Shown one piece after another: positions 31,715-39,899 of a stretch of DNA of 64,000 bases. The notes below the pieces were generated by a model. The model saw nothing but the letters and a program-made list of their open reading frames with translations, made no database searches and was not told where the DNA came from. Numbering within the stretch: position 1 is the first letter of the stretch; each line of letters starts with the position of its first letter. The stretch lies in the NCBI GenBank assembly GCA_964368985.1, contig CAYJDW010000003.1, forward strand, positions 1 through 64,000, in the 5' to 3' direction. Origin of the DNA: G023898405 sp964368985 (GTDB lineage: Bacteria > Myxococcota > UBA727 > JABDBI01). The position numbers and the translations under genes are program-made.

Positions 31715-33217
31715 TCAAACATCAAAACCATCAAACAAAGCGCTTTGAACATTAGTCTTAAAATCTTTTAATCTCTTATTAAGAGCCGACCCATTTTTGC
31801 CTAAAGTAATATAAAACTCACCAATAAAATCGGCATAATCAGCCGCTGAAAATTCCGATTCTTCCATAAAGGTTTTTTGCAAAAGTTTAACCAGCGCAGT
31901 TTCTACTAATTTTCTACCACTTTCTCGAAAATATTCATTGCGCGCCCGATTCATGCGTTCAACAACGCCATCTATTAATTTCTGTTCATCCTCGCTTCCT
32001 GGTTCGGGAAATGCACTTAACTTCAGTATTTTGATGAGTTCATTATCTTCCATTAACTTCAATTTGCCTTCAAATGAAAATGAAGCAGGTTCTAATTCGA
32101 GCAATAATGGATTGATGACATAAAGCATAAAATTAGAAGTCGCTAATTCCCAAGGGCCAAAGGCTGAATTTTCATCCTGACCTTCAATGTTGTTAGCAAG
32201 AGCATCCCTCGTGGCGATTGCCATGCGGTAGAAAAAACTCCTAACTTCTCGGGGGGTTCCTTTTACTAACTCCAAAATTTGCTCTCCTAAAAACTCTACA
32301 TAAGCATTTTGCCGAGCTAGAGAACCTTTTTTATTGGACAACTTATTTACCAGATTTTCCACCTCTTCAGAAGACAGCATTTCCGTTGAAAATTTAGCCT
32401 CTTTCTTGTATTTTTTTTCATACATTGAATTCCATTTAAAGCACTTTTTGAGAAACTTAAGATCATGGTTCATAATTTCACTTAAATGAGCATCAAGATG
32501 TATTTTAGCTGCAATTCTAAGGCTTTTATATTCGTCTTTAAACGAATCAGAATTTCTCACAACACCATAAATAGCACCACGGCTTTCCGCTTTACCTAGG
32601 TCGTTGAATTTTTTGCTCCCATAGATTTCTTTTTCTGCTGCGCTCAATAGATCAAAGGTATTTACAACCTGATAGATCCGGTCAAATTCTCTTAAATAAA
32701 GTGCTTCTCTGCGTTCATCTTTTGGAGATTTCACCTCTAAAGGCTCCACCTCTGATTCTTTCTTTAATTTGTTTTTCTTTAAGGTAGGTAGTTTAATATC
32801 CCATTTCTTTTTCGACTTGACCCCCATAGCAAGGACCTCATTACTAGGAAAGCGAGGCATGGGAACCATGGATTTTTCGAGGGTTTCCAGGCCAATATCA
32901 GAATCGTCCGAACTTTTTTTTCGGACAGCAATATATTTTGGCGGTAATAAGGGAAGTTTAGCATAAGCTTGGTCCCGTTCTAGCTTATGGGTTTTGCGGG
33001 ATCTTAAGGGCGGCAACCGGACTTCGATTTCATCCTGTTCATTAGGTTTTTTGGGTGGACGATCTAGCATTAGCTCTAGTTTCAGCTCGTCACGCAAACT
33101 ATCTACTTTAATTCCGCTCCCGAGCGTTTTTCTGCGTTGCTGAGGCTCCATAGCCAGGATAGTTTGACTAAGATTCGCAATAAAAACAAAAGCAAAGACA
33201 GTTTGATACTTATTCAT
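31715..33217 (-). CDS. Secreted hypothetical protein with a RasGAP-like sequence pattern
   Basis: A 500-residue exported protein. ATG 33217 (AGGA seven bases upstream) opens a Sec signal MNKYQTVFAFVFIANLSQTI. A charged, low-complexity region of about 150 residues follows, then a helical domain. Numbering from the in-frame TTG at 33235: the segment with Arg227 (VVRNSDSFKDEYKSLR) and LDAHLSEI 20 residues later parallels the arginine-finger region of RasGAP domains, and VRSFFYRMAIATRDAL plus NFMLYVINPLLLE (369-380) parallels their second signature. The conserved FLR arginine is Tyr here. If real, it would be a candidate host-directed GTPase-activating protein. The similarity is from memory and by eye, so the functional call is weak; the gene itself is sound. 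Confidence 0.65.
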   Translation of the reverse strand: MNKYQTVFAFVFIANLSQTILAMEPQQRRKTLGSGIKVDSLRDELKLELMLDRPPKKPNEQDEIEVRLPPLRSRKTHKLERDQAYAKLPLLPPKYIAVRKKSSDDSDIGLETLEKSMVPMPRFPSNEVLAMGVKSKKKWDIKLPTLKKNKLKKESEVEPLEVKSPKDERREALYLREFDRIYQVVNTFDLLSAAEKEIYGSKKFNDLGKAESRGAIYGVVRNSDSFKDEYKSLRIAAKIHLDAHLSEIMNHDLKFLKKCFKWNSMYEKKYKKEAKFSTEMLSSEEVENLVNKLSNKKGSLARQNAYVEFLGEQILELVKGTPREVRSFFYRMAIATRDALANNIEGQDENSAFGPWELATSNFMLYVINPLLLELEPASFSFEGKLKLMEDNELIKILKLSAFPEPGSEDEQKLIDGVVERMNRARNEYFRESGRKLVETALVKLLQKTFMEESEFSAADYADFIGEFYITLGKNGSALNKRLKDFKTNVQSALFDGFDV

Positions 33218-33517
33218 GAGTTTCCTAAAGATCATTAATACCGCAATAAAATCGGTCAGTTAAACACAGTAATTTATGTATTATAAATTTATTTTTAACA
33301 CCGTAAAATCTCGGAAATTTTATTCAATAGGGGCTGAACGCATTTTAGGCATAGTTTCAAGTAGCTAATAAAGTCGATATTTTTACACATAAGAAAATAC
33401 CAGTTTTTTAAAACGCCTTTCCTACTTGAAAGCTTCGTTGAACTTAGTCAACTACAGTGAATACCGCCCTAGTACATGCAAAAATCTTAGAGGCATAAAC
33501 CAGGGCGATTTCCTTTT

Positions 33518-33829
33518 TTAGTTAAATATTCTCACAAAATAATAAGCGCTACATTGATAACCATTGCCCGCATTGCCCAATCCGCTTTTGCTTTCCCCGA
33601 TCTTGAATGGGCCTTGAACAAAGCCTTTATCCCCATCTGTGGCTTCCCAATAGACTCGGGTGGAGCTTGAGATGGGTTTACGCGTGTTATTGGTTATGAT
33701 GGGATTTTTTGCCACATCTTGATGCGAACCAGGATTGCGGCATGAAAGGGATACTCGTTGGAAATCGCCATGGGCATTGAGCCCAAGCGAACCAAAGAAT
33801 AAGGCCAAAATAAGAACAGTTTTTTGCAT
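33518..33829 (-). CDS. Small secreted hypothetical protein
   Basis: About 103 residues; not recognised. ATG 33829 begins a strong signal peptide (MQKTVLILALFFGSLGLNAH), so the mature product of about 83 residues is periplasmic or secreted. It contains two cysteines (LSCRNPG and YQCSAYY) that could form a disulfide, and a Gly/Asn-rich turn GNAGNGYQ near the C-terminus. The frame can be extended 24 codons upstream to 33901, but that would bury the signal and overlap the kinase gene. It follows the kinase gene on the same strand at 68 bp, so the two may be cotranscribed. Confidence 0.7.
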   Translation of the reverse strand: MQKTVLILALFFGSLGLNAHGDFQRVSLSCRNPGSHQDVAKNPIITNNTRKPISSSTRVYWEATDGDKGFVQGPFKIGESKSGLGNAGNGYQCSAYYFVRIFN

Positions 33830-33897
33830 GTTATCACCGAAGGAAAAATGCTCTCCACGAGAGAACATTTGATCCTTTGGTGAAGCAATCAAAAATT

Positions 33898-34695
33898 TCA
33901 TTTCAGTTTATTGATATTTCGTTGAAGTATTTTATTGCTATTCGGGGCCAAAAGGTCTTTGCCGATTTTTTTTGGCTGTGGATCTTCGGTGGGCACTACT
34001 TCGAAAGCAGGGCCTAAGACGTCCGCCACCGCAAGAATAATGCTTACCACCGTGCCAGCACCTTCTACGCTGTTAAAATTAATAGTACCGCCAACATTAT
34101 GGACCCAATAATAAATCTTCGCGAGCGAGGTCCCGGCCCCCTTTATATTGGCTTTGGAACTAAAATAAGGCTCGCACAAACGACGCTGTTGCTCTTCATT
34201 CATGCCCCGGCCTTGATCTCGTACCTGAATAAGAACCACGCCGTTATTTAGTTTACTTTCAACATATATAGTCGGCCGTTGAGGGCTCGCCTCAATGGCA
34301 TTATTGACCAGTCCCGCAAGAATAAACCTTAAACGATCAGGACTAATACGAGCCACTGGCCTCGCCGGGTCGCATAAAATATGAATAATCGGGTGCTCTA
34401 TTGTGGCAGCTAGATCTTCAATGATTTGGTTCACGGGACAACTTTGAATTTTATTCTCTTTTTTCAGACAAAAACTCTTAAGTTCCGCCGTATATTCGAG
34501 CAATTTTGCCCCTGCCTCTTCCAACATCTTTATTTTCGCAAGTCCTTCGGGGTTATTTTCCAAATCTTTCTTAATAATGTCGCCCACATTCAAGATAATA
34601 GTGGATAAATTATTGAGGTCGTGGACAATGCGGGCAGAGAAATTCGAAATAGCAGCCAGCTTTTCTTCGGTAAAATCTGGTTTGGTTAGAGTCAT
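33898..34695 (-). CDS. Soluble sensor histidine kinase-like protein
   Basis: A 265-residue cytosolic protein with a DHp-like helix pair and a HATPase domain only. The phosphoacceptor block is ARIVHDLNNLSTIILN (HDLNN). ATP-binding boxes follow in order: N box (LVNNAIEAS), G1 (RDQGRGM), F (EPYFSSKA), G2 (GAGTSLAKIYYWVH). No transmembrane segment, PAS or other sensor precedes them, and no response regulator lies nearby, so it is an orphan with unknown input and partner. The ATG at 34695 follows GGGG and is preferred over an in-frame TTG at 34707. The C-terminal tail of about 40 residues is charged and probably disordered. Confidence 0.85.
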   Translation of the reverse strand: MTLTKPDFTEEKLAAISNFSARIVHDLNNLSTIILNVGDIIKKDLENNPEGLAKIKMLEEAGAKLLEYTAELKSFCLKKENKIQSCPVNQIIEDLAATIEHPIIHILCDPARPVARISPDRLRFILAGLVNNAIEASPQRPTIYVESKLNNGVVLIQVRDQGRGMNEEQQRRLCEPYFSSKANIKGAGTSLAKIYYWVHNVGGTINFNSVEGAGTVVSIILAVADVLGPAFEVVPTEDPQPKKIGKDLLAPNSNKILQRNINKLK

Positions 34696-34756
34696 GCTAT
34701 GCCCCAAAATGAATGGTTAAGGAGAAGCATAGCACCGTTTTATAATTTATATAAAA

Positions 34757-35794
34757 TTAACCAATCAATCTAAGCCAAGCCTCATTAAAAGATTTAAGCA
34801 AAGAGCCGCGTTTTTCATAAGGCAAAAATGCGCTCTTAAAGCCATTTTGCAATAAACGCTGGATGTCATCGAGGTTGAGATCCACCTCTTGTACCATGGT
34901 CATTATTTCCTTGGTAATGGTGGTATCGGAACATAAACGATTATCTGTGTTGATGGACACTCTTAGCCCAGCTGCAAGAAATTTTTTGAGGGGATGTTCC
35001 TTCAATGATTTTACCGAGCCCGTATGTAAGTTTGAAAGCGGGCAGCTTTCTATGCCGATGCGGTGATCCACTGCATATTGCAATAATTCTTCGTCGTGAA
35101 GAAGCGAAGTACCATGACCAACACGATTTGCTCCACCCTCATGAATTGCCTGTGCGATACTGGCGGGCCCATAACTTTCACCGGCATGAAGAGTAATAAA
35201 TAAATTGTTTTTCTTGGCGAAATTAATAGCTTCCAAGTGGTCCCGAATAGGAAAGCCATCTTCCGGGCCCGCCATATCAAAAGCCACCACGCCTAAGTGA
35301 CGATAACGAGCAGCCAGCTTCGCCACCGACAAAATGCTCGCACCATCATTATGTTTGAGACCGCATAATATTTGCACCACACTCATCCCAAACTCTTTTT
35401 CAGCGCGCGCGCCCGCACGAGCGCAGGCCTCCACCACTTCTTCCTGACTTAAGCCTTGTTCCAATAGCAAATAAGGACAATAGCGCACTTCCAAATGCCA
35501 AACATTTTCACGCGCCGCATCTTCGCACAGTTCAAAAAATACTCGTTCAATGTTGTCTTTATTTTGCAGCACGGCGACGAGCGGTTCAAAGCCTTGCAGA
35601 TATTCTTCGAGAGTTTTTCTCACGCGGCCATATTGATAAAATTCCATCAACGCATGCGGCTCATAAGTCGGCAGCTTCACGCCATTTTTTTTGGCGAGCT
35701 CAATGAGGGTTTTTATTCTGAGCGAGCCATCAAAATGGCAGTGCAAATCAGTTTTGGGCAAAGAGGCGATTAATTTTTCGGAAATTTTTGGCAT
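34757..35794 (-). CDS. add: Adenosine deaminase
   Basis: A 345-residue zinc hydrolase converting adenosine and deoxyadenosine to inosine and deoxyinosine in purine salvage. Metal and catalytic blocks are present: HCHFDGS, HAGESYGP, RVGHGTSL and SINTDNRL (the NTDN form occurs in bacterial adenosine deaminases). TTG 35812 opens the frame, but ATG 35794 has GGAGAG just upstream and is chosen. The gene starts 21 bp after rluD ends, on the same strand, so they share a transcript. Adenine deaminase of the same superfamily is the main alternative. Confidence 0.92.
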   Translation of the reverse strand: MPKISEKLIASLPKTDLHCHFDGSLRIKTLIELAKKNGVKLPTYEPHALMEFYQYGRVRKTLEEYLQGFEPLVAVLQNKDNIERVFFELCEDAARENVWHLEVRYCPYLLLEQGLSQEEVVEACARAGARAEKEFGMSVVQILCGLKHNDGASILSVAKLAARYRHLGVVAFDMAGPEDGFPIRDHLEAINFAKKNNLFITLHAGESYGPASIAQAIHEGGANRVGHGTSLLHDEELLQYAVDHRIGIESCPLSNLHTGSVKSLKEHPLKKFLAAGLRVSINTDNRLCSDTTITKEIMTMVQEVDLNLDDIQRLLQNGFKSAFLPYEKRGSLLKSFNEAWLRLIG

Positions 35795-35815
35795 GTACTC
35801 TCCGGGCACCAAACC

Positions 35816-36787
35816 TTAAGAAATTCTCGCTAATATGTCGTCGATAAGAGTCAATTCCTTTGGTAATGGTGCGGAAAAACTCATCATCTCTCTCGTCTTC
35901 GGATGAGGAAACTCAATTGTTTCGGCATGAAGTGCTTGGCCCTGCAAAAAAGCGATGCTGCTCACCAAAGCTTGTGGAACATTCTTAGTCAAGGCACGAC
36001 ATCCACCGTAAAGATGATCACCAAGCAAAGGGTGATTAATATCAGCCAAATGGGCTCGAATCTGGTGTGTTCGACCAGTGTGAAGAGTGACCTTAAGCGA
36101 CGAAATGCCGAACCCACGTTTATCTACGAAAAAGGCCGAATGGGCCATGCGCACGTGATGCGAGGAAGCCGCCGGCACCGGCAAGCCCGTAAAAAAGCGG
36201 AGGCGATTTTGCGGATGCCGCGCATGACCAGTTTTTAGCTCAAAACGCTCAGCTAAAATCTCTCCATAGGCAAAAGCACGATAGATTTTTTTGACCGCTC
36301 GATCTTTAAAATCCTGGCTCAAAGCCTGAAGCGCGCTCTGAGTTTTAGCCACCACCATGACGCCGCTAGTATCTTTATCGAGCCGATGCACGATACCGGG
36401 CCGTTCTTGATTACCAATCACCATCTCGGGGAAATGATATAAAAGCGCATGACACAAAGTGCCATTTTTTATCCCTGCGCCAGGGTGCACCACTAAACCT
36501 ACCGGCTTATTAATTACGGCCAAATGGTCGTCGCTAAACAATATATCCAGAGGAATATTTTCAGGTTCAATGCTTGACGGGCTCGGGGCAGGAAAGCTTA
36601 GCTGGAAAACTTCATTGCCATTTATTTTATAGGACGCTTTTAAGGACCGTCCCCCTAAACTCACCAAGCCATCTTTAATCAAATGCGCCACTTGGGCTCG
36701 TGAATAACCCTCAAGTTTGCTCGCCAAGAACGCGTCTACTCTAAGATTATTATCCTTCAACTCAGCTTCGATCAAAATACTTTCCAT
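35816..36787 (-). CDS. rluD: 23S rRNA pseudouridine synthase, RluD family
   Basis: A 323-residue RluA/RluD-family enzyme. An N-terminal S4 RNA-binding domain (LRVDAFLASKLEGYSRAQVA) precedes the synthase domain, whose catalytic Asp lies in RPGIVHRLDKDTSGVMVVAK, with the later HTGRTHQIRAHLA and GDHLYGG blocks. RluD modifies helix 69 of 23S rRNA (positions 1911, 1915 and 1917 in E. coli). The start ATG 36787 has GGAG nine bases upstream; earlier in-frame TTG and ATG codons are too close to that site. It is first in a unit with adenosine deaminase. Paralogues RluC and RluA are alternatives, but the S4 domain and length favour RluD. Confidence 0.9.
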   Translation of the reverse strand: MESILIEAELKDNNLRVDAFLASKLEGYSRAQVAHLIKDGLVSLGGRSLKASYKINGNEVFQLSFPAPSPSSIEPENIPLDILFSDDHLAVINKPVGLVVHPGAGIKNGTLCHALLYHFPEMVIGNQERPGIVHRLDKDTSGVMVVAKTQSALQALSQDFKDRAVKKIYRAFAYGEILAERFELKTGHARHPQNRLRFFTGLPVPAASSHHVRMAHSAFFVDKRGFGISSLKVTLHTGRTHQIRAHLADINHPLLGDHLYGGCRALTKNVPQALVSSIAFLQGQALHAETIEFPHPKTREMMSFSAPLPKELTLIDDILARIS

Positions 36788-37154
36788 CTCAATCATCTCC
36801 AAAGGCTCTTAGAGCATCTTTGTGCACCATTAATGGCATGGCCATCGGATTGGCGGTAGAAAAAAAGGCTAAAGCTGGGGTGCTTATGAAAATCACTCAT
36901 AGCATCAAGCCAAGTCATTAAAATATAAGTGTTTATTATTAATAATTTATTATTCACAACTGCCACCCAATTTATTTATTCAATCAAAACATTGTATCTT
37001 ATTTCCCTTACAAGTAAACCCATATATGTAGCATGTTATACCCCAAACCACAAACCATTAAAACACAACAATAAAACGCCATTCTGCAACTTTTCGCCTA
37101 AACTCTGGGTTCCAAGCGCTACCATCAGTCGCGACTATAGCTCCTGGAGAAATT
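36788..37154. other. Non-coding AT-rich spacer
   Basis: A 367-bp gap between divergent rluD and a small lipoprotein gene. It contains AT-rich runs (around 36920-36990) that could hold promoters for both sides. No RNA gene, convincing hairpin or conserved frame was seen. Confidence 0.5.
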
Positions 37155-37346
37155 ATGACTAGGTGGATTTTAGTTCTATGGCTCGCGCTCTTCATCTCTG
37201 GTTGCCTTGATAAAACCAACCTGGGAAAATCCTCTTTTGGCGATGATGAAAACGCCCAAGCCGGAGCAGCAAGCGTCATCTCCATGGGCAGGGATGACGA
37301 CGATGGCGCAGCGGTGAAATGGCATATTGGAGGTGGGCAAGATTAG
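37155..37346 (+). CDS. Small lipoprotein, 63 residues
   Basis: Not recognised beyond its export signal. The N-terminus MTRWILVLWLALFISGC is a lipoprotein signal with acylated Cys17 followed by Leu, and GGAG lies eight bases before the start. The mature part of about 46 residues is acidic and unstructured in appearance, with the run MGRDDDDGA. The clean ribosome-binding site plus lipobox support a real gene. It stands alone before purU with a gap of about 120 bp. Confidence 0.6.
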   Translation: MTRWILVLWLALFISGCLDKTNLGKSSFGDDENAQAGAASVISMGRDDDDGAAVKWHIGGGQD

Positions 37347-37468
37347 GGGACGACAAAAAAATATATGGAAAGAAGCATGAGCCTCACGCCGTTCATAGGA
37401 GAGGTTGAGCATTAGCCATTAAAGTAATACTATAAAACTTATTAGTTCCTATATAGTGGAAGGATCCT

Positions 37469-38323
37469 GTGGAAAAAAAACAATTTATACTCAATTTATC
37501 CTGCCAAGATCGCGTCGGTATTGTCGCTGCCGTCACTGGTGCTTTGGCAAAGATGGAACTTTTTATCCTCGAACTATCTCAGTTTAGTGCACCTTCCACT
37601 GAGCAATTTTTTATGCGCATTTTTTTTGAAACCACCGTCGAAATCGATACAAAAACCATTTATTCAAACTTTGAAAATATTGCTAATAATTTTGGGATGA
37701 AATGGACAATGAACGATAAAAGTTATCGCCCCAAAATACTGTTGATGGTGTCGAAGCAAGGGCACTGTCTGAATGATTTACTGAACCGTTGGTCCAATGG
37801 TTCACTTCACGTAGATATTGCAGGCATTGTATCAAATCATAGAGACCTCGAAGAAATCGCTTCTTGGTACAAAGTGCCTTTTAATTATTTACCTATAAAT
37901 GACGTTTCAAAAAACGAACAAGAAAATAAAACTCTTAAACTGATTGAGAAGGAAAATATTGATTTAGTTGTTCTTGCTCGCTATATGCAAATTTTATCTA
38001 ATGAATTTTGCAGCAAGCTCAATGGAAAAATTATCAATATCCACCATTCATTTTTGCCGAGCTTCAAAGGCGCCCGCCCCTATCATCAAGCTTATGACCG
38101 TGGCGTCAAATTAATCGGGGCCACCGCCCATTATGTTACGCCCGACCTGGATGAAGGCCCCATCATTGATCAAGAAACCATCCGGGTAAGACACGACCAT
38201 TCTGCCAATGACTTGGTGAGGCTTGGGGAAGATATTGAAAGTAAAACTCTCGCGAGGGCCGTTAAATGGCATATTGAACAACGCGTCATGATAAATGAAA
38301 ACAAAACGGTAGTATTTAGCTAG
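37469..38323 (+). CDS. purU: Formyltetrahydrofolate deformylase
   Basis: A 284-residue enzyme hydrolysing 10-formyl-THF to formate and THF, which balances one-carbon pools and can feed formate to PurT. An N-terminal ACT domain (SCQDRVGIVAAVTGALAKM) senses or binds small ligands. The C-terminal formyl-transferase fold has the catalytic block KIINIHHSFLPSFKGARPY and the later DEGPIIDQE with the conserved Asp. The start is GTG 37469 with AGGA before it. PurU is important when the glycine cleavage system is active, and gcvT/gcvH occur at the end of this window. The ACT domain separates it from plain PurN. Confidence 0.95.
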   Translation: MEKKQFILNLSCQDRVGIVAAVTGALAKMELFILELSQFSAPSTEQFFMRIFFETTVEIDTKTIYSNFENIANNFGMKWTMNDKSYRPKILLMVSKQGHCLNDLLNRWSNGSLHVDIAGIVSNHRDLEEIASWYKVPFNYLPINDVSKNEQENKTLKLIEKENIDLVVLARYMQILSNEFCSKLNGKIINIHHSFLPSFKGARPYHQAYDRGVKLIGATAHYVTPDLDEGPIIDQETIRVRHDHSANDLVRLGEDIESKTLARAVKWHIEQRVMINENKTVVFS

Positions 38324-38390
38324 GCGGCATATCCATGCAGTCCTCGCATAGACAGTTGACGACCTAAAATAATCTCGGAGCCAAAAATTC

Positions 38391-38462
38391 GTCATGGCGA
38401 GCGTAGCGCGGCCATCCAGGAGTATTGCCACTTCAATGGATGCCGCGCTACGCGGGCAACTG
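38391..38462. repeat. Dispersed inverted repeat, family B
   Basis: GCGTAGCGCGGCCATCCA at 38401-38418 pairs with the inverse of TGGATGCCGCGCTACGCG at 38437-38454 with one bulged base, forming a 17-bp stem after GTCATGGCGA. It lies between convergent purU and the small Lys-rich gene and could terminate both. Confidence 0.7.
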
Positions 38463-38464
38463 GC

Positions 38465-38566
38465 CTACTTATCTTGTTTCTTCTTGACCTTTTCAGCCTT
38501 TTTTTCCTTCGCAGTTTTTAAGGGTTTTTTCTTTTCCGTTTTCTTTGAGTCTTGGGATTTTGCCAT
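38465..38566 (-). CDS. Very small lysine-rich protein, 33 residues
   Basis: Reads MAKSQDSKKTEKKKPLKTAK followed by EKKAEKVKKKQDK, then TAG. About half the residues are lysine. The start is preceded by GAGGAG with good spacing (GAGGAGAGAATATTATG), which is the main reason to treat it as a gene. Such basic peptides may bind nucleic acid or ribosomes, but no family is recognised. It ends 10 bp from the family B hairpin, which may serve as its terminator. Confidence 0.5.
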   Translation of the reverse strand: MAKSQDSKKTEKKKPLKTAKEKKAEKVKKKQDK

Positions 38567-38689
38567 AATATTCTCTCCTCTTTATTAATCGGTTTAAACC
38601 AAAACTACCGATTCTTCTAAGATAGGAAAATTTCCGAAAATAGCAAAGGAGGCCAAAGGCGTTCGACCGCATTTTAGCCTTAGTTCGAT

Positions 38690-39868
38690 TTATTGTTCTG
38701 CATCCTCTGCAGCCGCCTCGGTCCAACCCATAAGGTATTTTATCACTTCACTGCTTTTATTTTGCTGTGCTACTTCTAGCGGTGTCCGAGGAACTGCTAA
38801 ATCGACTTGTCTTAGGAGTCTCACTTGTAATGGCGAACGCGTCGAGCGAAAATATGGCATCAATACCTTAACCGCCTCAAGATTTCCGGTGCCACAGGCC
38901 ACATGGACAGGCATTTGAAAAGCGGCATTTATAGCAGAGGGATTTAGGCCCATCGCCAATAAAAAGTCGATTAACTCTTTGCTGCCTGATTTAGCAGCAT
39001 GATGAAGAAGCGAAAAATTATTTTCATCAGTCATACGAAAATCCAGATGATAATGCACTAAAAGAAACTGAACTGCTAAAAGATTTTTTCCATAAATAAC
39101 TGCTTTAATAAGAGCTGACGCGGCCAAACCCTGACGACCATCGACGAGAGTTTGCAGCATATCTTGCCAATTCTGCGTCAAAGAAAGGTGAACAGCCTCA
39201 TACCACGTCCTCTCAGAAAATTTTTGGTGACGATTATTAATTTTTTCTCGAACACGATTGGCATTAAATAAAGTAAGGGTCTCTAAGGCTCCAGCCCAGC
39301 AATTATTAAGCGACAAATCAATGGCCTTATCGAGCAATTCGTTATTAAGACTCACAATAAATTCGATTGCCTCTTTCCGATTCTTATACAAGGCACAACC
39401 AAGTGGATTAAGCGCGGTCCCCTTATTGCCTGCATTAGGAAGGAGAAACATCCCTAGTGTATCTAGGTTTGCCCCTAAATCGAGGAGGGTTTTAATTGAA
39501 GAGAGCTGGCCAGTGATACACGCCCGATGCAGAGAAGTAACTGCTCCCCGAGCAAAGGAATCCACCGGCATCCCCTTTTCAGTAATGAGAAAAGTCAGCA
39601 ATTCAGCATTTGCCGATTCTGCAGCATAATGAAGAACATTTAATCCTTTTTTATTGCAAATAGTTAGGGAAGCACCTGCTGATAATAATCTCTTAACTTC
39701 GTCTATTTGGCCAGCCTGAGCCGCCTTCATCAAAGGGCTTTGCCCGCTTTCATCCAGTTCATTGAGATTCGTCGAATTTTCATCTTCGCTATCAGCCGCA
39801 AATGCCGAGGAAAAACCAGGCAAAACCAGCATACTTACAAAATAAAAGCCAAGAATTCCTCTTTTCAT
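38690..39868 (-). CDS. Secreted ankyrin-repeat protein
   Basis: A 392-residue exported protein. The signal MKRGILGFYFVSMLVLPGFS begins at ATG 39868 with GAGGA upstream, and cleavage is likely near AFAA. Ankyrin units are clear: GQSPLMKAAQAGQIDEVKRL, then KGLNVLHYAAESANAELLTF, then AVTSLHRACITGQLSSIKTL, and near the C-terminus NFSLLHHAAKSGSKELIDFL with QMPVHVACGTGNLEAVKVL. The middle (about 160-260) is degenerate. Ankyrin repeats mediate protein binding, and exported forms are common effectors in host-associated bacteria; a periplasmic role is equally possible. It follows rsmI by 31 bp of non-coding DNA but has its own ribosome-binding site and is downstream-facing toward 38690. Confidence 0.85.
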   Translation of the reverse strand: MKRGILGFYFVSMLVLPGFSSAFAADSEDENSTNLNELDESGQSPLMKAAQAGQIDEVKRLLSAGASLTICNKKGLNVLHYAAESANAELLTFLITEKGMPVDSFARGAVTSLHRACITGQLSSIKTLLDLGANLDTLGMFLLPNAGNKGTALNPLGCALYKNRKEAIEFIVSLNNELLDKAIDLSLNNCWAGALETLTLFNANRVREKINNRHQKFSERTWYEAVHLSLTQNWQDMLQTLVDGRQGLAASALIKAVIYGKNLLAVQFLLVHYHLDFRMTDENNFSLLHHAAKSGSKELIDFLLAMGLNPSAINAAFQMPVHVACGTGNLEAVKVLMPYFRSTRSPLQVRLLRQVDLAVPRTPLEVAQQNKSSEVIKYLMGWTEAAAEDAEQ

Positions 39869-39899
39869 AAAAATCCTCAAAAATAAACGATAAAAGTGA

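Noticed and set aside
36929..37162. 77-codon reading frame before the small lipoprotein gene
   Set aside because: AT-rich intergenic composition, no ribosome-binding site, and it overlaps the better-supported lipoprotein start.
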